From assembly GCA_049522565.1 (NCBI GenBank), contig JBEKNT010000328.1, positions 1-7,989 of the forward strand: a DNA stretch of 7,989 nucleotides. The letters are read 5' to 3'. Both the position numbers and the translations under genes were made by a program. Of the stretch, positions 1-6,056 are shown piece by piece (the stretch's first letter is position 1; the number at the start of each line of letters is the position of its first letter). Source of the stretch: JASHVB01 sp049522565. Lineage in GTDB: Bacteria; Pseudomonadota; Alphaproteobacteria; Acetobacterales; Acetobacteraceae. The notes below the pieces were generated by a model, which was not told the DNA's origin, searched no databases, and worked only from the letters and a program-made list of their open reading frames with translations.

Positions 1-44
1 CCTTTGGCGGACTGAACGCGGTGCTTTTGGCCGCACGGGCCTGA
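1..44 (+). CDS. C-terminal end of a beta-ketoacyl-ACP synthase (partial)
   Basis: Only the last 13 codons are present, read from base 3 to the TGA at 42-44, giving FGGLNAVLLAARA. The FGG-x-NA-x-L pattern a few residues before the stop is the usual C-terminal signature of KAS I/II-type condensing enzymes (FabF-like), where the Phe-Gly-Gly-x-Asn-Ala strand lies close to the active site. The enzyme would condense acyl and malonyl-ACP in fatty-acid or related synthesis. Thirteen residues cannot separate FabF from a specialised ketosynthase. The other two forward frames either stop at once or give no recognisable protein. The identification rests on the motif alone. Confidence 0.6.
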   Translation, partial: FGGLNAVLLAARA

Positions 45-199
45 AGGACTGGGCGATCGGCCGAGCCGCGTCGCTGGACTCGAAAGTGCGCGGTTGGGTG
101 CGCATGACACTGGCCGCGGCGGATACCGTGCCGTCGCCCGGCCGGACAGCCAGCCGCGACGCAGAGCCCCTCCCGTCCACCCAGCCAAACGGATGGATT

Positions 200-269
200 G
201 CAAAGGCTACGCCTTTGCTGGGGGTCCCGGGGGCAAAGCCCCCGGGCGGGTTTCAGGGCAGAGCCCTGA
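200..269. repeat. Three tandem perfect tri-loop hairpins (intergenic repeat / terminator-like)
   Basis: Three perfect inverted repeats follow one another, each with a 3-base loop: 200-218 (8-bp stem, loop TAC), 226-246 (9-bp stem CCCGGGGGC, loop AAA) and 253-269 (7-bp stem TCAGGGC, loop AGA), then TCTTTCTT at 270-277. They lie between the ketosynthase stop at 44 and the J-domain gene start at 306. The last hairpin plus the T-rich tail could act as a rho-independent terminator for the upstream gene, but a string of three GC-rich hairpins with matched loops looks more like a dispersed intergenic element. In the rest of the 45-305 gap, bases 45-199 show no gene or convincing signal; open frames there have no recognisable protein content. 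Confidence 0.6.
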
Positions 270-305
270 TCTTTCTTCGTGCGGGCGATCGCCCCGAGGC
301 TTGCT

Positions 306-1445
306 ATGCTCCCCCGCCAGATGAACCACGATCCGCAGGGCTACTACGAACGGCTGGACCTCGACTGGAACGCGCCCCCCGAGGCGATCCATGCGGCGTA
401 TCGCCGCAAGGCGCGGCTGCTGCATCCGGACATTCCAGGCACCGGCAGTGCCGCCGCGTTCATGGCGGTCAAGGAGGCCTACGACGTCCTGGCCGACCCG
501 TTGCGCCGCGCCGCGTACGACCGGGCGGCGCGCAGCCTCGATCGGTTGCGGTCGGCGGTGGTGTCCGATGCCGGCGAAGAAATCCATCCTGTGCCGCCGC
601 CGCGACCGCCTGCCCCCAAGACGCGTGGGCCCCGCCTGGCCGACCTGCCTCTCGCGGTATGGGCGGGCCTCGTCATCGTCGTAGTGTTCGCGGCCGGGGA
701 GGCGGTACTGCACCTGAACGCACCACCCTCGGCCGACCGAACGGTGGAAGTACCGGCAACCGCACCCACCGTGGCGCCGCAAGTGCCGCCGGCGCCATCG
801 CGTCCCGTGCGGCTGATCGGCATCCCGAACGTGTACGTGATTCCGTCGGGCAGCCCGGCGCTGGTCCTGCGCTATGACCAGCCGCGTGATACCTTCGTCC
901 CGATCGGGCAGTTGCCGCCCTTCAGCGCGGTGCAGGCGGTGCGCGTCCTGCGCGACCACGGCTTGGTGGAGATCCGCCTGACCGCCACCACGACCGGCTT
1001 CATCGATGCCGCGCGCCTTCAGCCCGGCAACGTGACGGCGGCGCAGCAGGCTTATTGCACCTATAACGCCGGACCGCCGCCGGCCAACGGCGAAATCCTG
1101 GCCCGCAATGGTGACGGCCCCGGGCAGATGACGATCGAGAACCACAGCGGCCAGCCGTTGGTGGTCAAGCTGCGCGATCGCAACGGCATCACGGCGGCGG
1201 CGGTGTACCTGGCGCCGGGCGGCGACGCGGTTGTCGATGGATTGCCAGGCGGCGCCTATCGGCCGGACTACGCCATTGGCGAGTTATGGAGCCGCGCCTG
1301 CAACAGCTTCGCGGCCGGCATGCGCGCGCAGCGCTTCGCCGCATTCGCCGAGCTTTCGACGCTCAGGACGCTGGCGATTCCGCCAGACCTTCCAGACCAG
1401 GCGCCGCCGGTGGATATTTCCGACCAGGATTTCCAGCATGACTGA
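306..1445 (+). CDS. Membrane-anchored J-domain (DnaJ-like) protein
   Basis: The product is 379 aa. The ATG at 306 is preferred because GAGG at 296-299 sits 6 bases upstream; GTG 279 and ATG 321 are alternatives. Residues 10-75 form a J domain with the HPD tripeptide at 40-42, which in this family stimulates the ATPase of an Hsp70 (DnaK). A Pro-rich linker (95-104) and basic residues (K105, R107, R110) precede one hydrophobic segment at about 114-131. After it come a Pro-rich stretch (140-167), an SH3-like beta region (about 173-241) and a C-terminal domain (about 250-350) with only two cysteines, C251 and C332. Positive charges before the helix suggest an inside J domain and a periplasmic C-terminus, where the cysteines might pair. 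There is no Gly/Phe region or zinc finger, so this is not classical DnaJ but a type III J protein. The client and role are unknown. Its end abuts the next gene. Confidence 0.85.
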   Translation: MLPRQMNHDPQGYYERLDLDWNAPPEAIHAAYRRKARLLHPDIPGTGSAAAFMAVKEAYDVLADPLRRAAYDRAARSLDRLRSAVVSDAGEEIHPVPPPRPPAPKTRGPRLADLPLAVWAGLVIVVVFAAGEAVLHLNAPPSADRTVEVPATAPTVAPQVPPAPSRPVRLIGIPNVYVIPSGSPALVLRYDQPRDTFVPIGQLPPFSAVQAVRVLRDHGLVEIRLTATTTGFIDAARLQPGNVTAAQQAYCTYNAGPPPANGEILARNGDGPGQMTIENHSGQPLVVKLRDRNGITAAAVYLAPGGDAVVDGLPGGAYRPDYAIGELWSRACNSFAAGMRAQRFAAFAELSTLRTLAIPPDLPDQAPPVDISDQDFQHD

Positions 1446-1458
1446 TGGGGGGACCCGG

Positions 1459-2382
1459 ATGGCGATCACGCTCCAGGAATCGCTGCGCGGCATTTTCTAC
1501 GCGCCGTTCTATGTCGCCCTGGCGCGCCAGGCCTACGCGGCGGAGGGTGTGACGGTGCGCTTCGCCAGTGCGCCCACGCCTGGCCGTGCGGCGCTCGGCG
1601 TCCTGGATGGCACGGCCGATGTTTGCTGGGGCGGCCCGATGCGGGTCATGCAGGCCTATGCCCGGACGCCGGACTGCGACCTGGTGCATTTCGCCGAAGT
1701 CGTCACGCGCGATCCGTTCCTCCTGCTCGGTCGCGCGCCACGGCCGGATTTTTCTCTGCGCGACCTGTTGGGCCTGCGTTTCGGCACTGTCAGCGAGGTG
1801 CCGACGCCGTGGATGTGCCTGCAAGAGGATCTGCGCCGCGCCGGCATGGCGCCGGCGCGCATCGATCGGGTGTCAGACCGTTCCATGGCAGACAACGTTG
1901 CGGCGCTGCTGCGCGGCGACCTCGACGTGGTGCAGGTGTTCGAGCCGTTCGCCGCGGCGCTGGAGGCGGATGGCGGGGGGAACGTCTGGTATGCCGCCGC
2001 GCGGCGCGGGCCGACCAGCTACACGACGTTCTATACGCGGCGTGCTTTGCTGCGGGACCGGCGGGAGGAACTGCATGGCATGGTGCGCGCGATCGACCGC
2101 ACCTTGAAATGGGTGGCGCGGGCGGACGGCGCGGCGATCGCCGATGCGATTGCCGGTTTCTTCCCGGACGTGCCGCCGCCGCTGCTGGCCGCCGCCTGCG
2201 CCCGCTACAAGGCGCTCGGTATCTGGGGCGCAGATCCGGTGCTGCCGCGCACCGGCTATGACCGCTTGCTGTCCGGGCTGGTATCCGGTGGGTTCGTGTC
2301 GCCCGGTACGCCGTTCGACGTGGCGGTGGACAACAGCCTTGCAGCAGATGTGGTCGCGGAGAATCTGCCGCCGCTCGATTGA
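1459..2382 (+). CDS. ABC-type substrate-binding protein, NMT1/THI5-like, no signal peptide
   Basis: The product is 307 aa from ATG 1459, chosen for the GGGGGGA run at 1447-1453 five bases upstream. ATG 1438, which overlaps the preceding stop, would add 7 residues. The N-terminus (FYAPFYVALARQAYAAEG, residues 13-30) and the GRAALGVLDGTADVCWGGP block (42-60) match the pattern of NMT1/THI5/SsuA-type periplasmic binding folds: helix 1 after a short strand, then the repeated gene-product phrase 'L-x-G-x-AD-x-x-x-GG'. A second lobe follows (about 100-200), including EVPTPW (113-118) and EPF (162-164). No signal peptide or lipobox is visible with either start, and no permease or ATPase gene lies nearby, so an ordinary importer role is doubtful. 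The Cys-rich CCCFC motif of fungal Thi5 HMP-P synthase is absent. The ligand is unknown. It is probably co-transcribed with the hydrolase 21 bases downstream. Confidence 0.8.
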   Translation: MAITLQESLRGIFYAPFYVALARQAYAAEGVTVRFASAPTPGRAALGVLDGTADVCWGGPMRVMQAYARTPDCDLVHFAEVVTRDPFLLLGRAPRPDFSLRDLLGLRFGTVSEVPTPWMCLQEDLRRAGMAPARIDRVSDRSMADNVAALLRGDLDVVQVFEPFAAALEADGGGNVWYAAARRGPTSYTTFYTRRALLRDRREELHGMVRAIDRTLKWVARADGAAIADAIAGFFPDVPPPLLAAACARYKALGIWGADPVLPRTGYDRLLSGLVSGGFVSPGTPFDVAVDNSLAADVVAENLPPLD

Positions 2383-2403
2383 AACCTGGGGAAGGGAAAC
2401 ACC

Positions 2404-3285
2404 ATGCCACACGCCACCGCCGACGACGGAGTGCGCCTGTATTACGAGGAGTCCGGCTCCGGTATTTCGGTGATCTTCGTGCACGAATACGCCGGCGACC
2501 ATCGAAGCTGGGAGCCGCAGATGCGGCATTTTGGCCAGCGCTACCGCGCCATCACCTACGCCGCGCGAGGCTATCCGCCGTCCGACGTGCCGGGGGACGT
2601 GGCGAAGTATTCGCAGTTCCGCGCGGCCGACGACATCGGCGCCGTGCTCGACCATCTGCGGATCGACAAGGCGCATGTGGTCGGACTGTCGATGGGCGGC
2701 TTCGCGACGCTGCATTTCGGCTTCCGCCATGCGGCACGGGCGCGCTCGCTGGTGGTGGCGGGGTGCGGCTATGGCGCCGAGCCGGATCAGCGCGTCCGGT
2801 TCCGCGCCGAGGCCGAGGCCATCGCCGACTTCATCGCCACCCAGGGGATTCCAACCTTCGCCGAGAAATACGCCTACGGCCCGACCCGCGTGCAGTTCGA
2901 GAACAAGGACCCGCGCGGGTTTGCCGAGTTCAAGGCGCAGTTGGCAGAGCATTCGGCGCTGGGTGCGCGCAACACGCAGTTGGGCGTGCAGCGGGAGCGG
3001 CCGTCGCTGTACGAATTGGTAGATCAGATGCAGGCCCTGACCGTGCCGACGCTGGTGCTGACCGGGGATGAGGACTGGCCGTGTCTGGCGCCCGGCATCC
3101 TGATGAAGCAGCACATCTCCACCGCGGCGCTGGCGGTGATGCCGAATTGTGGTCACGCGATCAACATCGAGGACCCGGACGAGTTCAACCGGCTGGTCAG
3201 CGGGTTCCTGGCGCAAGTGGATGCCGGCCGCTGGCCGACGCGCGATCCGCGCGCGGTGACCGCATCGATCACCGGCATCAAGTAG
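2404..3285 (+). CDS. Alpha/beta-fold hydrolase
   Basis: The product is 293 aa from ATG 2404, preceded by a purine-rich ribosome site (GGGGAAGGGA, 2388-2397). The nucleophile elbow GLSMGG has the predicted nucleophile S96. The acid is probably D222 or D224 in GDEDW, and the base is H251 in NCGHAINIEDP, all in the right order for the superfamily. A cap region spans about 130-205. The oxyanion-hole strand reads FVHEYAGD (25-32), so Glu28 stands where most members have HG. There is no signal peptide, so the enzyme is probably cytoplasmic. The gene follows the binding protein by 21 bases and ends 13 bases before a strong hairpin, so the two probably share a transcript. The substrate cannot be read from the sequence; ester, lactone or C-C hydrolases and haloperoxidase-like enzymes all fit. 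Confidence 0.88.
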   Translation: MPHATADDGVRLYYEESGSGISVIFVHEYAGDHRSWEPQMRHFGQRYRAITYAARGYPPSDVPGDVAKYSQFRAADDIGAVLDHLRIDKAHVVGLSMGGFATLHFGFRHAARARSLVVAGCGYGAEPDQRVRFRAEAEAIADFIATQGIPTFAEKYAYGPTRVQFENKDPRGFAEFKAQLAEHSALGARNTQLGVQRERPSLYELVDQMQALTVPTLVLTGDEDWPCLAPGILMKQHISTAALAVMPNCGHAINIEDPDEFNRLVSGFLAQVDAGRWPTRDPRAVTASITGIK

Positions 3286-3297
3286 CCCGGCACAAAA

Positions 3298-3322
3298 ACC
3301 TCTCCCGCAGCGCGGGAGAGGT
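3298..3322. terminator. Strong 11-bp hairpin after the hydrolase gene
   Basis: A perfect 11-bp stem (3298-3308 with 3312-3322, core CCTCTCCCGC) has an AGC loop and begins 13 bases after the hydrolase stop. No T-run follows on the + strand; instead AAAAA lies on its left side (3294-3298), which would be a U-tract for transcription on the - strand. It may still stop or stabilise the upstream message. Stems of this CTCTCCCGC/GCGGGAGAG kind are also common as dispersed intergenic repeats in alphaproteobacteria. Confidence 0.6.
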
Positions 3323-3448
3323 CGCCGCGAAAGCGTCGCGTGAGGGCGGCGAGCCGCACGTGGCTGCGTCCATTCCGCGGCCGCCCTCTCACCCGGCATC
3401 CCCGGTGCGGCGATCCGTCCCACGGCGGAGCCGCGGTTCGCCACACCG
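3323..3448. repeat. Further inverted repeats between hydrolase and arsR
   Basis: This stretch carries a small CGC-GAAA-GCG hairpin (3326-3335), a foldback of GAGGGCGGC (3342-3350) with GCCGCCCTC (3380-3388), and a pair of 11-base arms with one mismatch (3403-3413 and 3438-3448). Together with the hairpin at 3298-3322 they make a structured intergenic block that ends just before the arsR promoter. No protein-coding content is recognised; open frames crossing it are GC-driven. It may be a mobile intergenic repeat, or the seam where the ars island joins the neighbouring operon. Both readings are inference. Confidence 0.45.
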
Positions 3449-3454
3449 CCGCCC

Positions 3455-3483
3455 TTGACGCGGCCGAAAAATCTCGATATCTC
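3455..3483 (+). promoter_or_regulatory. Candidate sigma-70 promoter of arsR-arsM-MFS
   Basis: TTGACG at 3455-3460 differs from the -35 consensus by one base. A 17-base spacer leads to TATCTC (3478-3483), a weak -10 that keeps the leading TAT. This AT-richer patch (3467-3491) stands out in GC-rich surroundings and directly precedes arsR. With this spacing, transcription would start about 7 bases later, at or next to the ATG at 3491. Confidence 0.45.
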
Positions 3484-3495
3484 CAGAATTATGGA
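3482..3495. promoter_or_regulatory. Candidate ArsR operator overlapping the arsR start codon
   Basis: TCCAGAATTATGGA is an imperfect palindrome with 6 of 7 pairs matching, and the ATG at 3491 lies inside it. A dimeric ArsR bound here would cover the end of the -10 region and the transcription start, a usual place for autorepression. A second palindrome, GATATC, lies at 3476-3481. The link to ArsR is inference from position and symmetry only. Confidence 0.3.
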
Positions 3496-3850
3496 AAAGA
3501 CAGCCGTCCTGGCCGCTTTGGCTGCGCTCGCCCAGGAATCCCGCCTCGATATCTACCGCCTGCTGGTCCAGACCGGACCCGAAGGCCTGCCCGCCGGCCA
3601 GATCGGCGAGCAACTCGGCCTGCCTTCCGCGACCCTCGCCTTCCATTTGAAGGAACTCAAGAACGCGGGGCTCGCGACGGTCACGCGCAACGGCCGATCG
3701 CTGATCTACGCGGCCGAGTATCCCACCATGAATGCGTTGCTGTTCTACCTCACGGAGAACTGCTGCGGCCGCCCTGCAAGCCAGTGTCTGCCACTCTGTC
3801 AGCCGGAGGCCGACGCCAAACCCGCCCGGCTGCAAACAAGGAGCGCCTGA
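3491..3850 (+). CDS. arsR: ArsR-family As(III)-responsive repressor
   Basis: The product is 119 aa, normal for ArsR/SmtB repressors. It should bind operator DNA as a dimer and release it on binding As(III) or Sb(III). The winged-helix core covers about 5-85, with the recognition segment LPSATLAFHLKELKNAGL (44-61) and the wing RNGRSLIYAAE (66-76). The sensor is C-terminal: C91-C92 followed by C99, and C103 beyond. This resembles the three-cysteine site of Acidithiobacillus ferrooxidans ArsR (C95/C96/C102) rather than the ELCVCDL site of E. coli ArsR, but is one residue wider. ATG 3491 fits the family start; TTG 3455 would add 12 unlikely residues. No Shine-Dalgarno is seen. Three bases separate it from arsM. 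Confidence 0.92.
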   Translation: MEKTAVLAALAALAQESRLDIYRLLVQTGPEGLPAGQIGEQLGLPSATLAFHLKELKNAGLATVTRNGRSLIYAAEYPTMNALLFYLTENCCGRPASQCLPLCQPEADAKPARLQTRSA

Positions 3851-3853
3851 GCC

Positions 3854-4708
3854 ATGTCGGACAAGCTGTTCGAAACTGCCGAGATCAAGGAAATGGTGCG
3901 CGTCCGCTATGGCGGCATTGCCGCGGGCACCGTCTCCCAATGCTGTGCGCCGACCGGCGCATCCTGCTGCGACCCGGCCACGGCATCGACCGTGCTGGGC
4001 AAGGCGCGGGAGATGGGCTACTCCGCCGAGGACCTGGCTGCGGTGCCGGACGGCGCGAACCTTGGACTGGGCTGCGGCAATCCTCAGGCCATCGCGGCAA
4101 TGAAATCTGGCGAGGTGGTCGTCGATCTCGGCAGCGGGGCCGGCTTCGACTGCCTGCTGGCGGCCAGGCAGGTTGGTGCCGGCGGACGGGTGATCGGCGT
4201 CGATATGACGCATGAGATGCTGACGAGGGCCCGGGAGAATGCCGCCAAGGTCGCCGCGGCCAATGTGGAATTCCGCCTGGGGGAAATCGAGCACCTGCCG
4301 ATCGCCGACAACACCGCCGACGTGATCATCTCGAATTGCGTCGTCAATCTGGTGCCCGACAAGGCGCAGGTTTTCCGCGAAGCGTTCCGCGTGTTGAAGC
4401 CGAACGGCCGCCTGGCGATTTCCGACGTCGTGAATGTCCAGCCCCTGCCGTCCGTTCTGGCGGCCGACCGCGCCCTGATCTGTGGCTGTATCGTCGGGGC
4501 GGCAGCGCCTTCGCAGATCGAGACCTGGCTGGCCACGGCGGGGTTCACCGACATCCGCATCACTGTGAAGCCGGAAAGCCGGGAGCTGATCGCGACCTGG
4601 GCGCCCGGGCGCGGCATCGAGAACTATGTGGCCTCAGCCATCATCGAGGGCCGCAAGCCGGGTTCCGGCGGCGAGGCCGCGTGTTGCCCAACCAGTTGCT
4701 GCACATAG
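3854..4708 (+). CDS. arsM: As(III) S-adenosylmethionine methyltransferase ArsM
   Basis: The product is 284 aa, a cytosolic enzyme that methylates arsenite with SAM to methyl-, dimethyl- and finally volatile trimethyl-arsenicals. The SAM motif I is VVDLGSGAGFDCLLAARQVG (89-108) and the adenosine-binding acid lies in GVDMT (115-119). The arsenic-binding cysteines known from ArsM (C72, C174 and C224 in the Cyanidioschyzon enzyme) have plausible counterparts in C74 of GLGCGNP, C162 of NCVVNL and C212 of CGCIVGA. Extra cysteine pairs occur near the N-terminus (C30-C31, C38-C39) and at the very end (ACCPTSCCT). AAGGAG at 3838-3843 lies 10 bases before the ATG, so it is translated from the arsR message. 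The product would be toxic methylarsenite or less harmful methylated forms. Confidence 0.95.
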   Translation: MSDKLFETAEIKEMVRVRYGGIAAGTVSQCCAPTGASCCDPATASTVLGKAREMGYSAEDLAAVPDGANLGLGCGNPQAIAAMKSGEVVVDLGSGAGFDCLLAARQVGAGGRVIGVDMTHEMLTRARENAAKVAAANVEFRLGEIEHLPIADNTADVIISNCVVNLVPDKAQVFREAFRVLKPNGRLAISDVVNVQPLPSVLAADRALICGCIVGAAAPSQIETWLATAGFTDIRITVKPESRELIATWAPGRGIENYVASAIIEGRKPGSGGEAACCPTSCCT

Positions 4709-4729
4709 AGCCGTGCATGGTGAACGCGC

Positions 4730-5923
4730 ATGACGCTGGCCGCCCTCACCGCGCGGCGCAGCGTTGTCGTGTCCACTCTTGGCATCACGCAGACGCTCGC
4801 CTGGAGTTCGACCTATTATTTGACGGCGGTCTTCGCTGATCCGGTGGCAGCCGCGCTGCATCTGCCGCGCGCCTGGTTCTTCGGCGCCTTTTCCGCCGCT
4901 TTGCTGCTGTCCGGCCTGCTTGGACCGCTCGCGGGCCGGATGATCGATCGCTACGGCGGCCGCGACGTGCTGGCGGCGACCAATCTGGTGTTTGCCGCTG
5001 GGCTGGTGCTGCTGGCGCTGGCCGCCAATTTGGCGGGCCTCGCCGCCGCCTGGGCGCTGCTTGGCATTGGCATGGGCTTCGGACTCTATGAGGCGGCATT
5101 TGCCACTGCCGCCGGCCTCTATGGCCGCGACGCGCGCAACGCGATCACCGGCATCACGTTATTTGCCGGCTTCGCCAGCACGGTCGGCTGGCCGACAAGT
5201 GCGCTTTTCATCGACCATTTCGGCTGGCGGGGTGCGTGTCTGGCCTGGGCGACGCTGCATCTCGTCATCGGATTGCCGATGAACCGGCTCCTCATCCCGA
5301 ATGCCGTGCCGCATGCCCCGGAGGTGGCGCCGGCGCATGCCGCGCCAGCCGGCGTGCCATGGACGATGGTTGTCCTCGCCGGCGTGTTCGGCGCCACCTG
5401 GTTTGTCACGACAGCGATGGCCGCCCACCTGCCACGGCTGTTGCAGGCGATGGGGGCAACGCCGACGGCCGCCATCACTGCCGCCGCATTGGTCGGCCCG
5501 GCCCAGGTCGCGGCACGCCTGATCGAATTCGGCCTGCTGCGCCGGCTGTCGCCCATGATAGCGGCACGCCTCGCGACTGGCCTGCATCCGATCGGTGCGA
5601 TCCTGCTGGCGATCTGCGGACCGGTCGCGGCGATTCCGTTCGTCCTGTTGCATGGCGCCGGCAACGGCATGCTGACGATTGCGCGCGGGACGTTGCCGCT
5701 GGCTCTGTTTGGTCCGGCCGGTTACGGACTGCGCACGGGATTTCTTTCGGCACCTGCCCGGATTCTGCAAGGGGGTGCGCCTTTGTTGTTTGGCATCATC
5801 CTCGACCGGGGTGGGCCGCTCTTCGCATTGCTGCTATCGGGCACGCTTATGAGTGCCGCCTTCCTGGCGCTGTTCGCCGTGACCACCGCGGCGCCCTACC
5901 GGGCCGCAACGAACGAGCGGTAG
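4730..5923 (+). CDS. MFS efflux transporter, ArsK-like candidate
   Basis: The product is 397 aa, the normal size for a 12-helix major facilitator. Hydrophobic segments run through the whole chain, with motif A at 65-81 (GPLAGRMIDRYGGRDVL) between helices 2 and 3 and a polar central loop at about 184-209 splitting two six-helix halves. Only two cysteines are seen (C170, C296). It starts 21 bases after arsM, and no other in-frame start lies nearby. Position between arsM and a second ars regulator suggests export of arsenite or a trivalent methylarsenical; ArsK of Agrobacterium is an MFS protein with that role in similar clusters. The assignment to ArsK is inference. It is distinct from ArsJ, whose gene begins at 7963. 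Confidence 0.8.
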   Translation: MTLAALTARRSVVVSTLGITQTLAWSSTYYLTAVFADPVAAALHLPRAWFFGAFSAALLLSGLLGPLAGRMIDRYGGRDVLAATNLVFAAGLVLLALAANLAGLAAAWALLGIGMGFGLYEAAFATAAGLYGRDARNAITGITLFAGFASTVGWPTSALFIDHFGWRGACLAWATLHLVIGLPMNRLLIPNAVPHAPEVAPAHAAPAGVPWTMVVLAGVFGATWFVTTAMAAHLPRLLQAMGATPTAAITAAALVGPAQVAARLIEFGLLRRLSPMIAARLATGLHPIGAILLAICGPVAAIPFVLLHGAGNGMLTIARGTLPLALFGPAGYGLRTGFLSAPARILQGGAPLLFGIILDRGGPLFALLLSGTLMSAAFLALFAVTTAAPYRAATNER

Positions 5924-5965
5924 GACCGGCGGACGCCATAAATCCCGCAACGGCACCGTCGGAAT

Positions 5966-5995
5966 GGCGGTACGCCGCCGTATCGAGCGCGCTCG
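5966..5995. repeat. GC-rich palindromes between the MFS gene and arsR-arsC
   Basis: Two symmetrical elements stand side by side: GGCGG-TACG-CCGCC (5966-5979) and the perfect 12-base palindrome CGAGCGCGCTCG (5984-5995). They lie in the 133-base gap (5924-6056) after the MFS stop. No T-run follows, so a classical terminator is not supported. They may weaken read-through from the first ars unit or be part of the upstream control region of the second. Confidence 0.35.
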
Positions 5996-6033
5996 CGAAA
6001 CCCCGGCATCGCGCGAAGGGCTTGCGCCGGATC

Positions 6034-6039
6034 TATACT
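6034..6039 (+). promoter_or_regulatory. Candidate -10 box of the second ars transcription unit
   Basis: TATACT matches the -10 consensus at five of six positions and is part of the only AT-rich patch in the gap. A -35 at the standard distance (about 6011-6016, GCGCGA) is poor; TTGCGC at 6022-6027 is too close. An activator or a relaxed -35 would be needed. A start near 6046 would leave a leader of about 10 bases before ATG 6057. Confidence 0.4.
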
Positions 6040-6056
6040 TCTGTCAAACTGGAAAC

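Noticed and set aside
86..877. 263-aa open frame on the + strand
   Set aside because: It crosses the hairpin block and overlaps the J-domain gene in another frame; its translation is Pro/Arg/Gly-rich without motifs.
207..1145. 312-aa open frame on the - strand
   Set aside because: Antisense to the J-domain gene and the hairpins, low complexity, with no recognisable domain.
1459..2382. THI5-type HMP-P synthase function for the binding protein
   Set aside because: The fold is related, but the CCCFC motif of Thi5 is not present; cysteines 56, 73 and 120 are scattered.
1873..3444. 523-aa open frame on the - strand
   Set aside because: It lies antisense to the binding-protein and hydrolase genes, is rich in Arg, His and Gly as GC-rich shadows are, and shows no family motif.
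3298..3448. CRISPR array or insertion-sequence ends
   Set aside because: The inverted repeats differ from one another, have no regular spacing, and no transposase or Cas gene is present in the window.
3340..4215. 291-aa open frame on the + strand through the arsR region
   Set aside because: It runs out of frame over arsR and arsM, both of which have clear motifs, and has an Arg/Pro-rich composition.
3389..4294. 301-aa open frame on the - strand
   Set aside because: Antisense to arsR and arsM; the recognisable protein motifs are all on the + strand.
6022..6027. TTGCGC as -35 box for the second ars unit
   Set aside because: Only 6 bases separate it from TATACT, far below the 16-18 needed.
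5964..6056. Upstream ATG extending the ArsR-ArsC protein by 31 residues
   Set aside because: The extension covers the palindromes and the -10-like box, has no match to ArsR starts, and ATG 6057 aligns with residue 1 of the other ArsR.
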